Shown: piece after piece, positions 51,610 through 64,000 of the stretch
Layout of the letters: each line of letters opens with the position of its first letter
How positions within the stretch are numbered: the stretch's first letter is position 1
From: Trichoplax adhaerens
Lineage: Eukaryota; Placozoa; Uniplacotomia; Trichoplacea; Trichoplacidae
Assembly: GCF_000150275.1 (NCBI RefSeq)
Contig: NW_002060951.1
Span: forward strand, 638,328-702,327
Length of the DNA: 64,000 bases
Direction: 5' to 3'
Notes under the pieces: generated by a model
Told to the model about the DNA's origin: nothing
Database searches by the model: none
What the model saw: the letters and a program-made list of their open reading frames with translations, nothing else
Made by a program: the position numbers and the translations under genes

Positions 51610-52230
51610 TTCACTAGTACTCGTGTTCCCAACTAACTTAGGGACCTATCGTAGTTCAACTAACTCTCAGCTACACAAATAAGCTACTAATGAGTAATAG
51701 GTTTAAATACTTCACTTTATTTTCGTTAAACTTAGTCGTAAAATGTACTAAAGAAAAAAGTAAGAATATTCTTAGCAATAATAGTAAAAAGATCTTGCAA
51801 GTGACTAACTGGAACTGAGCAGCTAAGCCAGTGCTCGGCTTTTTATAGTCTCGGCCAACGCCGATGGTGCACTTGTGAATATTCTTGACATAGCGACTTA
51901 CACTGTAAAGTATACATATCCTAGTATAGTATTAAAATAATCAATACTTATCAATAGTTTAAGAGATACATATAAAGCTATCCTACTAAGATATTTCTTC
52001 TAAACTTAGGAATTGTACTTTGAACCTTAACAACTTTGGAGGTGATAGATATAATCCAGTTTAGCAGATCGGCAATTACTGTTTTAGTCTATCTAATCCT
52101 AAATTAAGGATATCAACTGTTAATCACTAAAATTACAATTAAGGAGACCGTAAAATATTTCTGAGATATAAACGTATATAGAACGTAACATAGAAATAAA
52201 GTATATGTCTCGAAGATTACTTTCGTGACA
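51610..52230 (-). mobile_element. solo LTR, family B, copy 2 (inverted)
   Basis: Read on the minus strand it starts TGTCACGAAAGTAATC. It matches family B copy 1 closely over about 280 bp, and more loosely through the promoter (ACTATAAAAAGCC), AATAAAGTG and the right end. Its length of 621 bp agrees with the 619 bp of copy 1. Flanking ACTAT (51605-51609) and ATTAT (52231-52235) could be an eroded 5-bp duplication (4 of 5). It lies about 450 bp from the family C LTR. Confidence 0.65.
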
Positions 52231-52235
52231 ATTAT

Positions 52236-55100
52236 ACAGCCATTTTACGCGTACTTCTAGTTATTGGGTTCTTTATTGAATAGATAAAAACGCTTCGGAA
52301 TATTGACGTGTGGTAGTTATGCTTCTGATATTGAAAGCGATGTACATGTTAGTCTAACCGGACTGGTTTGTTGAATTGGTATTCGATATCATATATACTT
52401 ATCATTAAGTGAGACAAGAGTTTAGCTTAACTTTTACAAACCCAAAGATACATGGAGTTAACAGTTTACAATATTAAAACTGCTTGACGAAGATATTAAT
52501 GAAGTTAATTTGACTTTCATTAAAGCGTATTGAATTTTCCGTAATTAATACAACCTTAAATATATAACGCAGATGATTAACAAGTAACTCTTTTACAGTA
52601 AGTTACTGATAAAAAAGCGCTATTAAAACCATTATTAATTGCTGGTATTTGATCATTTTTGATTGTATAAAACATTTTTGCTCAAGTATTAATTTTAATA
52701 AATGTTTAAAATACAATTATAGCAGTATTCATCTTCCGTCAGAGCATTTGATGCCGAAAAATTAGGAAAAATACCGGTACTAGGTCATATTCTAGCTTTA
52801 TTATAGCGACAAAACAGTCAATGCATAACCTTCGTAATATTTCACTATCATCAAAGATTAATAATCATCGCACATTCTCATGGTAGTCTGTAAATGATAA
52901 ATGACGTCAAAAGTAAACTGATAGCCTCGTATTGTAATTCTTAAAACAAATAAGATCACAAAATTGTTATAATTTACACTTTTATATATCAGCCAGTAAA
53001 ATATATACCATGATAACGGACACTTGGACAGTCTACATTTATTTTTTCAATCGTTTCTCGCAATACTCTAGAAACAATTGAAATAATAATATTTTTGGTA
53101 TTTCGATAAATAAAACCTTAATTTTAATTATCACAAAAATTTTTTAAATTATGAATAAATTAAAATTAATTAATTTTGAGGGCTATCTATTACGCATATA
53201 AAATTCTTATTAGTAGGCTTTCATCACCAACGTTCTAATTACCCTTACGAGTCTTTCGTTGGTCATCGTATTTGAGAATCTAAACGTTACATGGAAAGCA
53301 CAAGATTCAACACAATTCGAACATTGTATACTTAGCAGTAGTGCAAATGTATGGGTAAATTTTTATTTACTTTTAGTGCTTACCATTGCAGCTGAGGTTA
53401 CGTGAGCTAGCTTAATAGTACAAATAATAACTGAAAACATCAATTGATATGTATTGTACAGAGCTAACACAAAACTATCAATTCACATAGTTAAGGTACA
53501 TATTTAGTATGTGCATCACAAACATAAGAACCGGTTGTATCTATTCATTTTCATGAAATTTTAATTGATTTACCATTTCAAATATGCCGCAAAGAGTTTC
53601 TATGAGTTTCTATTTACATATGCGACAAAATAATATATTTATAGCATATACCGTACTTTGAAAAAGAGAATTGAATAACTAATATATAAAATGTGGTAAG
53701 CGATATTGGCTAGGTTAAAATTAGCGATTCGATTTTCGTCCTCAAATGCGAGCTTATATAAATGCTCTCCTGGAGATTGTTGGTAGAAAATGGCATTTAG
53801 TTTGAACAGGATTACTTTACAGTGCACTGGCATCATAAACACTTCGCATGAGAATAGTAAGATGAACTGGTAGTTATGGCTACGATTGGCATAAATTGGC
53901 AGACTCAGTAACTTTGGAATCTACGTAAATAAGTAACAGTATATACTTTAGCAATGATTTTTAAATGAAATTAAAATCCTATTTTTTCTAAAACAATGAA
54001 AAAGTATAATAAGGAAGTAAATAGGATATAATAAAATTTATTTTTTAATATATTAAAGGGTGATTCTCTGTCATCTGAATTAATCTCTAAGACGACAGCA
54101 AATTATTTAAAATATTAGAAAATTGATGAACTTGTTATTATAATGCATCAAAGTATTCATTCTATGGATGATTGGTTTCTTACATGTTTATCTTAATCGA
54201 GTTTAGTAATTTATATTCTATCATATAAAATAGTTACGTTGCCAAGCTTAATCAATCTCTTTTGTACTATATATGTATTGCGGAATAAATTCACTACGTC
54301 TATTATTAGACTATCCAAAGAATCGGATATATAAAGAACATTAATTCACTTCTATTCATTCTCTGGTAATTTTACTTCATCTTTTCAACTAACACTTTTT
54401 ATTTGTATCGCTTGTATTCTACTGTAGGCTTAAGCCATTATCATCCATGACAATGCAATGCAGGCGTCGAGTATAATAATACTAAAGCAATATGAAGATT
54501 TAATTAATATTAAAATAGGCAAGTGTACCTTATGTACGTATTTGAAATCATTTATCTGTTTGTCTATTATCAAGTCACATAGAAATTCGTTACTATTCGA
54601 TATAATTCAGCAATTCCCTCTATAGTTTATGATAGCAGTTCTATTTATCACTCCTCAGATATTCAACAGTGATAAAACTTGAAAACTAAAGTAACTGATT
54701 ACATGTATTTGCTACTGGAGAAACGAAGAAGGTTTTAAAAGGTAAGCTAATATTAGATTACGTAAATAGAGATGGGTTAGGTCATCCAATCAACTGTTAT
54801 CACTACAATTATCAGGTACAGCTTTTAATGTAAAGAACTATACAATGGTCCTGATGTTTCTTATAAAGTTTGTAAAATTTGCTGAATCAAGCAAAAGTAA
54901 ATGTGACTGTAGAGAATAAGTTAGATCTAAATACGCTTTGCTTAGCATAAATTAATTTAAGATATTCATGAATTTTTCACGTTGATAAATATAATGCAGC
55001 TCCTTACTGTATTATATTACAACAGTAAACATAAGGAACATTTTTATCAGGTTATCTTCCGGTGAAAAGTGTGATGGAGGGTTCGATATCTCAGAGGATT
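52236..55100. other. intergenic AT-rich DNA
   Basis: No supported gene. The minus-strand frame at 53639-53842 has random-looking composition. Confidence 0.45.
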
Positions 55101-55569
55101 GAGATTTAGTCGCCATTTACAATTATTACAACAAAGGGTTTATAAAAGTTATGCTTTATTGTAGGTTAGTAATGTGAAGTACTGTGAGGTAGTTACGGTA
55201 GATCAGCGTGCAAGCTGTCGTGAGTAACGAGTAGAAGTATTAGACTGTGAGAGACTAACTAGAAGACTAACTGAGAGGCTAATGAACTCTGAGGTAGAAA
55301 TTGCCGGTATTTATAGTTTTAAAGATAGAGCACATGCAGAGAATAGGATTGTGGAATTAGATACAACATATACCATAACAGGTTACAAAATAGCAGATGA
55401 TTGTAGAAAACAGCGAGTACTGTAATAACTAAATACAGTAGTCTATATATGAATGTAGAGTAAGCGGACTGTAGATCTGTCTAAATATAAGAGCAATACA
55501 ACATGTCTGTATTTAAGAGTAGAATATAGTTACAGTATATTCTAAATACACTACAAAAAGAATGTAACA
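55101..55569 (-). mobile_element. candidate 5' LTR with adjacent primer-binding site
   Basis: Read on the minus strand this starts TGTTACATTC (55569). It has TATAAATACCGGC, then a stretch of CTAACT/CTTCTAGTTAG short repeats, then AATAAAGCATAAC. It ends near TTGTAAA (55116). The next bases are TGGCGACTAAATCTC (55115-55101 on minus), placed and styled like a tRNA primer-binding site just inside a 5' LTR. The terminal CA is not intact and no duplication was found, so the call is tentative. No gag or pol follows on the minus strand. Confidence 0.35.
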
Positions 55570-58500
55570 AATAATGATTTTAATGCAACTGTCATTAATA
55601 GATAAGGCACATAATATTTATTTTCTAATTTTTTGCCACAGTATTGGTTAGAATCATTTAGGAAATAAATTCTACAAATATTTATACAATCAAGGTTTTG
55701 TTATGTAAAATTAGAGCATCGCCACTTATATATTAATTCTCGGCAGCAAAATTTTGATATCGAAGTTTATCTAGTTTAAATTAATAATGTGTTCTATAAG
55801 AGAATAATCATTGATGCAGTGGATTGAATGATCAGAAAACTAATTCCTTTATCGGGATATAAATTAAAGTATAATGGTAGCGCCGTTATTAAATTAGCAG
55901 GAATCTACGGTAAGTTTTGGTAATAAAGTAATACTTACACAAATTTTAATAAGGCAATTTAGCTTGATCAACGACTTACCTTCCTTACTAAAGCATAATC
56001 TTTCGTCCTTTTAGTAACGTCCAGTAAAAACTTTAATATTAGGATTGTTATATTGAAAGATGGTCAACTCTGGTGTACGTTAAATAAATACATAGCATCC
56101 AAACACTCTGACGAAATATTTTGCTACACTATAAAGCAAATACATCTACTTTATATTATCCAGATGAAATAATCTTGCAGAAACCGCAAAAAAACTGGCA
56201 ATAGTTTGACTTGATGAATAAATTTCACATTCTAGTCTCTAAAGTCAATATCAAAAGCAAAATTGCCTCGTAACTATTAATGCCAACTTTAGCTTCAACT
56301 TGCTGTAGGAATAGATAGAACTACTACAATTTATAAAATTTACTAGTAAATATCACCATTAAAATAGATTAATGTAACGATAGCTCAAGAGCCTGATAGC
56401 CAAAGTTAGGGCTTCCTTGTAGAATTAAATATTGTAACAATTGTAGTTTTCATTTCCAAGTTGAAATTAAAATCCACTTCGAGAAATAGATTATTTTCAC
56501 TATCCAAATAAAGCAAATGTTATTAACCGATTTGGATATGATATAACATGAGTCAAGACTACAAAGACATCATAATATACTAGTTCAATAACCTGTCACA
56601 TTGCTGACGGATTGTGACTCTTACCGTTTTTCATATCACTCTTGTAAATATGTGAGAGTATTGTAATTGTTGACATCACACAATTTATCCGCTTATGATT
56701 TTATCGCTTGGAATATAGTGCCGGAATTATCCTAATCCTTTTTCCGTATTTTATTTTACTGCTAGACATTATATCACCATTTATAATTCTATCTATTAAG
56801 TCGATTACTCGAACAAACATGCTGTATTTCGGTACTCTAATGAGTTATATCATATTATACATATTTCAATTTCAACTTTAGAATATTGACGTACTTTCCT
56901 TCTGTAAGAGACAATATTTTCGTCAATATATTGCTATCCTTATATCTAGTAATACAGTTAAGATCTAAATCTAGCGAACTCTTCCAGTTAGTTATTTACG
57001 TTTTTTTCATAAAGTTCTGAAGTGATAAGAAATCAGTTTGTCATTGGGTTAGCAACAATGTTTTTATTTCCCCTAGCGATGAAAACAGATATTATTTATG
57101 ACTGTTAGGTAACAAAGCATGTTTTGATCATCAACTGTGGTAGTTAATTCAAAATATTGTTATTATGATACGAAACGTATACAGATATAAACACTTAAAG
57201 AAATTTTTTAGTTAAAAGAATATAGGTTCATAGGGTGTAATAAGTTTGAACTACTCTTATTACTCCTACTTATTGCTACTTCTGGCACCTCCATGGGCAG
57301 CGATGCAAATAAAATTATTTATTTTTTTAATTTGGAGAAGTAATTGTCTATTTTGCCTTGTGATGCCACATCCGACGCAGATTATAAAACTTTACTCCTT
57401 ACTTATAATTAGATTTTCCTAACACAATGAAACTGTTTATATTCCAGCGATCTTAAGATATCTATCTTATTTTTTTAAAGAATTTAATATTCTTATCTGG
57501 CAAAAACTCAGATATGTCGGCACAGCTGCTTACAACAATTAATAACTTTAGATCTTTACATTTTCTACATTAGTTGGTATGATAGCATAACTTCTACAAT
57601 AAGTATGAAACAAGATGGTCTTAAGCTCAAAACATGACTGCGTTGCTATTTGATTTTATTTCGAATTTTTTCATTTCTTTACAAGAAATAAATAATTCGT
57701 ATGTGATCTACATGCAGTATAGAGCCAAAATAATTACATATGATATGAAGTTGAAACTAATGCAGTATAATTAATTTCACTTGTCAATTTTGACTTATCG
57801 CATACCCGTAGCGCTTACTGTATAAATAGTATGATTCTTGATGCCTAAATCTAGGATTTTAAAATGTTATATTCAGACCGTCAATATGAAGAATTTCGGC
57901 AATTTGCATAATGCCTAGTCAATTTGCAAAATTCCTACTCGGTTTGCATAATGTCTAGTTAATTTACAATAAGGCAATATCATACCTTATATGCTTTAAA
58001 ATTATCAAGTATTAGGTCTTATAGAATTTATCTCAAGTAGTTGCACGAAAATAGAGTTGCAGTGAATTTATTAATGGTTTAAATTCTCGGGAATGTTGAT
58101 ACACTAAACAGTCCAGGATTGCAAGCGACTAAGGCGTACATGTAGTACATGCACTAATGGGAAAACTATTGACTGTAGGATAAATTTGGATGAGGTAATG
58201 AATGAATACTGTGGCATTTATATAGCATCCCCTAGCGCGCAATTTGATAATTCTATTCACGACGAAGACATACAAGTATTGCTACGTTTAGTCTAAAAGT
58301 CAAGATTTTAATGCTATCAAAAATTACAAAATGCCAACACACGGATATGTTTAGTACATATTCTTGATAAATTTTCTAATTAACTTTTACTTGACTTCAT
58401 TATCCCATTTTTCTATTAATATAATGACTATTAAAATCAACTACTAAAATTGATAACATCCTAAACGATTGTTTTCTACAATCTTATATCTTTGCATAGA

Positions 58501-61500
58501 TATTATTTTTCATAATAATATAATTCACTTCCAAATACTTATTAGTAAATTGAAGCACTTAATAGTAAGGAAATTGTCACACTGATGAAAGTAAAATAAA
58601 AGTCAAAACTGTCTAAGTTTATCCTCGATATCAATATAACCATAGTTCTTTCTGTTATCTTTTTGAATTAATACTTCAGTTACAGTAATACTACTTCAAT
58701 AATGAAAATTTAATTTATAGCGTTGATAGAAATGTCGAAACAAAAATAGCCACAATAGAAATGACGTCCTAAAGCTTGGATACCTCAATATTGGTGATTT
58801 ATAATGCTAAATAATTAAATGCAAGTTGCTTTCACGGTACTGTATATCCCATCCCACATTCGGTATTTTAACGATCACTATTACAATATCATCAGACAGA
58901 CTTATACCCATCAATCCGGTCACTATTGATATAGCTGTTCTTCATTCTTTTCAATAATAATTGATTTATAATCTGCTTTCTGTTTAAGTTCCATCTAAAG
59001 AGTTCTGTTACGTCATTGATGTCGAGAATAGATTACAGAAATTGCTAACAATACAAGGAAATATCAATATTAGTTTAATTATGATGATAAAAGTTGCATC
59101 AAAAGAATAAGTTCTCAAGCTATTAAGCTAATATGTAAATTGGTATTAATTCTCTCGATCCTGCACGTTGAATTAAATACGCTATCTACGTCTTCTTTAG
59201 ATCATCTCTCAGTTAAAGAGATAAAATTTGATGTCTTTTACACTCTCAATTACCATTGGCCATACAAAATTATTAAGGTAAGATAATATTAACTAATACT
59301 GATTTAAACGAGAAGTTAAATCATGTCTTATTTCAATTAGCCAAGAATCATTATCAGCGCGGTATGCGGTTATAAGTTTTTACGTTTTAATTTTCATCAA
59401 TCCTCTATTAGCTTACGAAATTAAGTTATTTAAGAATCTTTAAAGCAGCTTCAATCTCGTACATAGAAAATCCTCCAGTACTCATAAAATTAACGTAATT
59501 TAATCAATATCTGTGCCATTATATGTATAGAGGAGAAATTCGAAGCTTATCAAAGCCATCTTCATGCACTTTTAAAGTACTCAAATGGGATAATCTAATT
59601 ACATTCGCAATAAAAATATAATTTAAATTTAGGTATCAGTAGATAAAAAATCACGTCAATTAGCTAACAATGTTTGACGTAAAAAAATTAATATTTGTGA
59701 GCGTTTTTCTCATCAATAACTGGAGCGGTACTAATGTAGCTTTAACGCCTACGGCACTATGTAGTGCTCTGTGACAGTGCCAGAAGTAATCATTATCTAG
59801 CACTGAAGATTATAATAATATTTACAACATTTCTTAGATATAATTTCAAGATAAACCCATGAGTTTACGGTAGAAATTTTGATTACCCTTTAAATATCCT
59901 GATTATCTACCTTGCTCTCGTACGTATCAGATTAAGAGGTTCTTATAAATTTTATTCATTAACACAGATAATAGTATAATAGCTACAGTACTCGATATCT
60001 ATCTTCTGATTTTTAAAAGTTTCAGTGTCAACATCAAATATTTAAGATTCACAAAATTATCGGCGGTAATTAAAGCTAATATGGCACACTGTTGGGTAAA
60101 AATTGATGACATCAAGAAAGAGCACTTATGATCTACGTACGTTCATAATCAAATTATCCAAGCACCTGCAATATTTGTAAAGTAGAAATTATTAAGTTCT
60201 GAATTCGAGACACTTAGACTAACACAGCAGTAATTATTAATAATTAGGGAGTACCACTTAAGACGTGAAAGTACATTAAGGTTGCTTCTACTGGATACCG
60301 TTAACTGTGTAAATATCTTATTCTATAGATTTCGATGGTACATTAAAACGGTATTATCAGTAAACAAAGTCGCTGTATACTGGTACTAGGTAGTCAGTTA
60401 GAACGAACACTAATCTAGTAGAAAGGGGTTTGACGTTTTTAAACCGCACCTGTCGAATATTCTACCTTCGATAATATTACTTTATTTCCGAAGTATTATC
60501 TTGCAAGGTAAAACTAAAAGTTCATTTCTAGATTTTAACCACACCTTCTTTCTGTAGTGTTATTTTAAATTGAAAAATACAGTCCTCTAATATCATTTTT
60601 ATTGAAATTGTACATATCTTCAGAAAAATGATTCAATTTATTTTCTGATTAATATTCAAAATTTAATGGGGTCGAATATGAAAGATTAGCTATCAAATAC
60701 TAGTTACTGGTGAAAGTTATTACGAAATAACAATCGCGCCTTTCATCTGGAATTAAATAAATTATTCCTTCAGGCTCGTATTCTCAGAATAACAAAATTT
60801 TCGGATATCTTGTATAAATCTATTTACACCTATTGCGCCATTACGCAAAGTTAATATAGAAACTCTTCACATCCGGTAGAAATTGAAAAGTAGTTCCCTT
60901 GAATTTATTATGATCGTTCTACACCCAATTCTTTTTTATGCATTAGAATACAATATAGCTCTATCAAGCAAAAACAATATTTTGAATACGCTTATTTATA
61001 GATTGTAGGCTAACTAGAGAGTAGACTCATTTATGAACAATTTATTTCTATACTAATAGATTAAAAACATATAAAAGCATATATCAGTTAAATTTTTGTG
61101 AGGTTAACAATTTTACGAATATAATGTCAATATATATCTTGCACTACAATTAGTCACCGGTAGGACAAAAGAAGATAAATGACCAAAAAAATTTGTTCAT
61201 ACAGGAAAACTAATATTAATAATGAATTTTATCTCTCCATAATGACCATATTTAGACTAACATTAAGATTTTGCTCATTATGCAATGCATAAGTGTGTCA
61301 CTTATCTATCAACGCTGCATCTAATATTATAGCATGCGCAGTACAATATAAAGTTATTGTGGCTCTTAACCCTAAATCGCTCTATCTTTTGAGTCCTGTA
61401 TCAAATATTATGTCTTCTAAGAACATATTGACAGCATTATCCAACATTATATATCTTCTCTTTGCTGAATAATAACATTATAAATAAATAGTTCGTTATT

Positions 61501-64000
61501 TGAAACTGAAAGCAAAATTTCTGAAAAATATTACAAATTGTATTGATAGAGTTATAAAAGACAACAATAAGTATCTACTTTGAAAAAGTGCATTATTAAT
61601 GACTATAATGAGTTTGAAGAATAACCTAATATCGGCTAAAATTTTATGATGTATTGTAGACAAACAGAAAATTCTAAAACGATATACTAGTGAGTGTTAC
61701 AGGAAAAATTTATACAAATTATCAGTCTTAAATATTTAATCCCTTATTGTCCTATATTTACGTCGTCTAATTTAGGGATAAAGTGGTTAGTCATTTCAGT
61801 ATTAAAAATTTGACTATTACTATAACACGCTGATATTTGAAAATTAAAAACTATATAATTTATTCTTGTAATAGCAAAATCTTTTTTCATTGTTATACTT
61901 GAAGCCTAAACCGTTATATTGTAGCTTGATCAGAGTGTTTTACTTTCGTTACTATATATGCATATATTACCCATATCTTGATTAAATCATCGAGTATCTT
62001 AAAGTTTGTGTAATACACTGGAATTTAAAGTATTTTAAATTGACTGGAATCGAAAATTTAATTGCAGCAAATTGAATTAAAACATTTGTTAGAAAATATT
62101 TTTTTCATCCCGAAATAAACTATATTACTTTCATCATTATTACTCACTATTTCCTTATAAATCTGGAACGTACTATTGTTACAAGCACAATAGGCATTAT
62201 ATTTAATAGAGCATATCTAATAGAATATCGATTCATATTGTTCCAGCACAGTGTACAGTTCCTATTTGGTATATCAGCTGGCACATTCAATAAGTCTAAA
62301 TTAATTAAAATTTTTAATCCGTCAATTTTTCTATAGATTAAACTGTATCATACCAGGTGCTTAAGAATTAAAGATAAGATAACAGATCAATTACTATCGA
62401 ATGTTGATATTGTTTATATTCGATTACTTTTAAGTTTATTAAATGGGCCTAATATAGCACCACTTTTAAATAATTTCAGATCAATACATCTAAGTATCAT
62501 ATTCGTTTTACATAAATACAACGAAATAATTTTTTACTACAGCTTGAGTAATCGTATCATTTGCGACATTTTTAATTCAAGAATTGTAGTATGTCTAATA
62601 CAGGTTTCAAAGATAAAGTCATTTCAATGATTAATAGATTAATCAAAGGCGATTTGTTTGAACCTATTACTGTCACTCTCAGAGCTTACTTGTTTGATAT
62701 ATACACTTAGGTGGCATGATCGAGAAATTGAGTTTACGGCAGTATTCTACTTTACCACTCAACTTCGATTTGTAACCTTTTAATTATTCTATAAAGCTAT
62801 TATGTTCGTAATAAATTTACTTTTATACTTCATTTTTACCATGAACTATGACATAATACAGTAACTCTTCTTTCAAATTTGTCTTTAGCCTTTATTGTCA
62901 CAATATTGGCTAGGTAGTAAGCGTCACAAATAAAGTAAACTCATCTGCAACAGGATCATGTTTTATTAAAATTACATTTACTTACTCCATCGTCTTAATA
63001 AAGGTTCATTTTAAATGCTGTAAAAAATATAACTAGTTATTGTGAAAATCTATTATGGTAATTGGATCTAAGAGTAATAGATAGTATTTAAATTTTAATT
63101 TCTCCTTTACTCTATTACCATGTACTATAACTATGTTTATTTTAATATTAATATTATGGAATAGACTAAACAATAAGTTATCAATAAGAAATGATTGCTC
63201 TCAGACATATTATCGAGTTCTGTGATGGACATTTGTAAGCCAACAGAATAGATGATAATAGTGACTTATCATAAAACTCATACACACATTATCCGCTCGC
63301 TACATCTACTCAACTTAAATTAGCAGATGCACAATTTCAGTTTTAAAAGCAACAATAGTTTATCTAAAAACTTATGAAACATATGAAAAATAATGGTAAC
63401 CCTAACTTAATAACGCTAATGGGAAACGTTGTACCCAAACGAAAAGATGTATCCAATAATTTGGATAAATTATTGAATAAGTGTTATTACGTTGTTATAT
63501 TCTACTTTTCATACCTAGCTATACGCAAAAGAATTTATGGTTAAAGCCATATATATCATAATCTAGGCTTGTCTTAATTACGTACACTAAAATATTTAAT
63601 GATTACCATAAAGATGTAAATATAACTATCAAGATAATAAAAAATTTTGTCATTTTAGACCTTCCAGAAATAAACTTGCGAAAACAGATAAAGAAATGCT
63701 CTTGTTATTGTCATTTACGATAGCTCTGATTAAAATTAACTTCCTCTATTGAGGTATAAGTATACACGATATAGATAGATCATATTAACTCCGAAATATT
63801 GATGCTAAAGATTATGTATAAAAAATTAATCAATAATCCTTCTGAAAGCATTTCCGAAGCTATAATTAAAATTTAATACCTTGCAGCTGCCGATTATAGT
63901 TGAAAACAATATTCTAAGAAGCACTTTATATTATCATTTCCATTAACTACTGAAAAATTTACCTGAAATACAGAATTTAGGGGTTCCTCTATAAAGAGGA
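55570..64000. other. long intergenic AT-rich region
   Basis: About 8.4 kb with no open frame or exon chain I can support, apart from the small tandem repeat at 57.9 kb. Confidence 0.45.
57900..57975. repeat. short tandem repeat, about 20-bp unit, four copies
   Basis: CAATTTGCATAATGCCTAGT, CAATTTGCAAAATTCCTACT, GGTTTGCATAATGTCTAG and TAATTTACAATAAGG follow one another. They show progressive divergence toward the right. Confidence 0.8.

Noticed and set aside
55081-55115. GGGTTCGATATCTC followed by CGCCA, resembling a tRNA T-arm and 3' end
   Set aside because: The B-box does not match GGTTCGANTCC, and no D-arm, anticodon arm or acceptor stem can be folded upstream.
1-64000. CRISPR arrays, rRNA or tRNA genes, bacterial promoters or operons
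   Set aside because: No regularly spaced short repeats, no rRNA-like conserved blocks and no foldable tRNA were seen. The gene structure is eukaryotic.

Overview
The window looks like AT-rich nuclear DNA from an early-branching animal. A placozoan (Trichoplax or Hoilungia type) is my best guess and a cnidarian is the main alternative. Three things point there. One gene is cut by 13 short GT-AG introns. Two intronless rhodopsin-like receptors belong to one divergent family. The intergenic DNA is unstructured and AT-rich, with old LTR retrotransposon debris. There is no bacterial signature: no operons, ribosome binding sites or dense ORFs. The organism call is inference from gene style and composition, not from a marker gene.

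Layout. 1-6.7 kb: intergenic, with a short TA microsatellite and a degenerate tandem repeat. 6.74-7.36 kb: solo LTR of family B with a 5-bp target-site duplication. 9.9-15.2 kb: two solo LTRs of family A in inverted orientation, each with its own 5-bp duplication, on either side of GPCR 1 (minus strand, 11221-12387). 18.2-18.65 kb: tandem array of about 168-bp units, followed by a GTAC-rich block. 19.56-22.71 kb: a complete 14-exon kynurenine aminotransferase / cysteine-S-conjugate beta-lyase gene on the plus strand (420 residues, all catalytic residues present). 23.7 kb: a foldback element. 26.58-27.69 kb: GPCR 2 (minus strand), a paralogue of GPCR 1. 38.25 kb: a short GC-richer ORF of unknown nature. 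45.5-46.75 kb: a broken Ty3/gypsy pol remnant with duplicated LTR-start sequence. 50.7-52.2 kb: two further LTRs. 55.1-55.6 kb: an LTR-like unit next to a possible primer-binding site. The rest, most of the window, is intergenic sequence in which I see no gene.

The three intact genes show no obvious functional link. The two receptors share the same departures from the class A GPCR consensus (the TM2 aspartate is lost, DRY reads ARF, and the TM7 proline is lost). They therefore look like members of one lineage-specific family. The retroelement remains fall into at least three LTR families, mostly reduced to solo LTRs. Nothing here is firm evidence for a wholly new system. The most interesting points are the receptor family, the inverted solo LTRs around GPCR 1 (one inserted in a palindromic target), the foldback elements sharing a GGGTCTCTAG arm, and the rearranged gypsy remnant.
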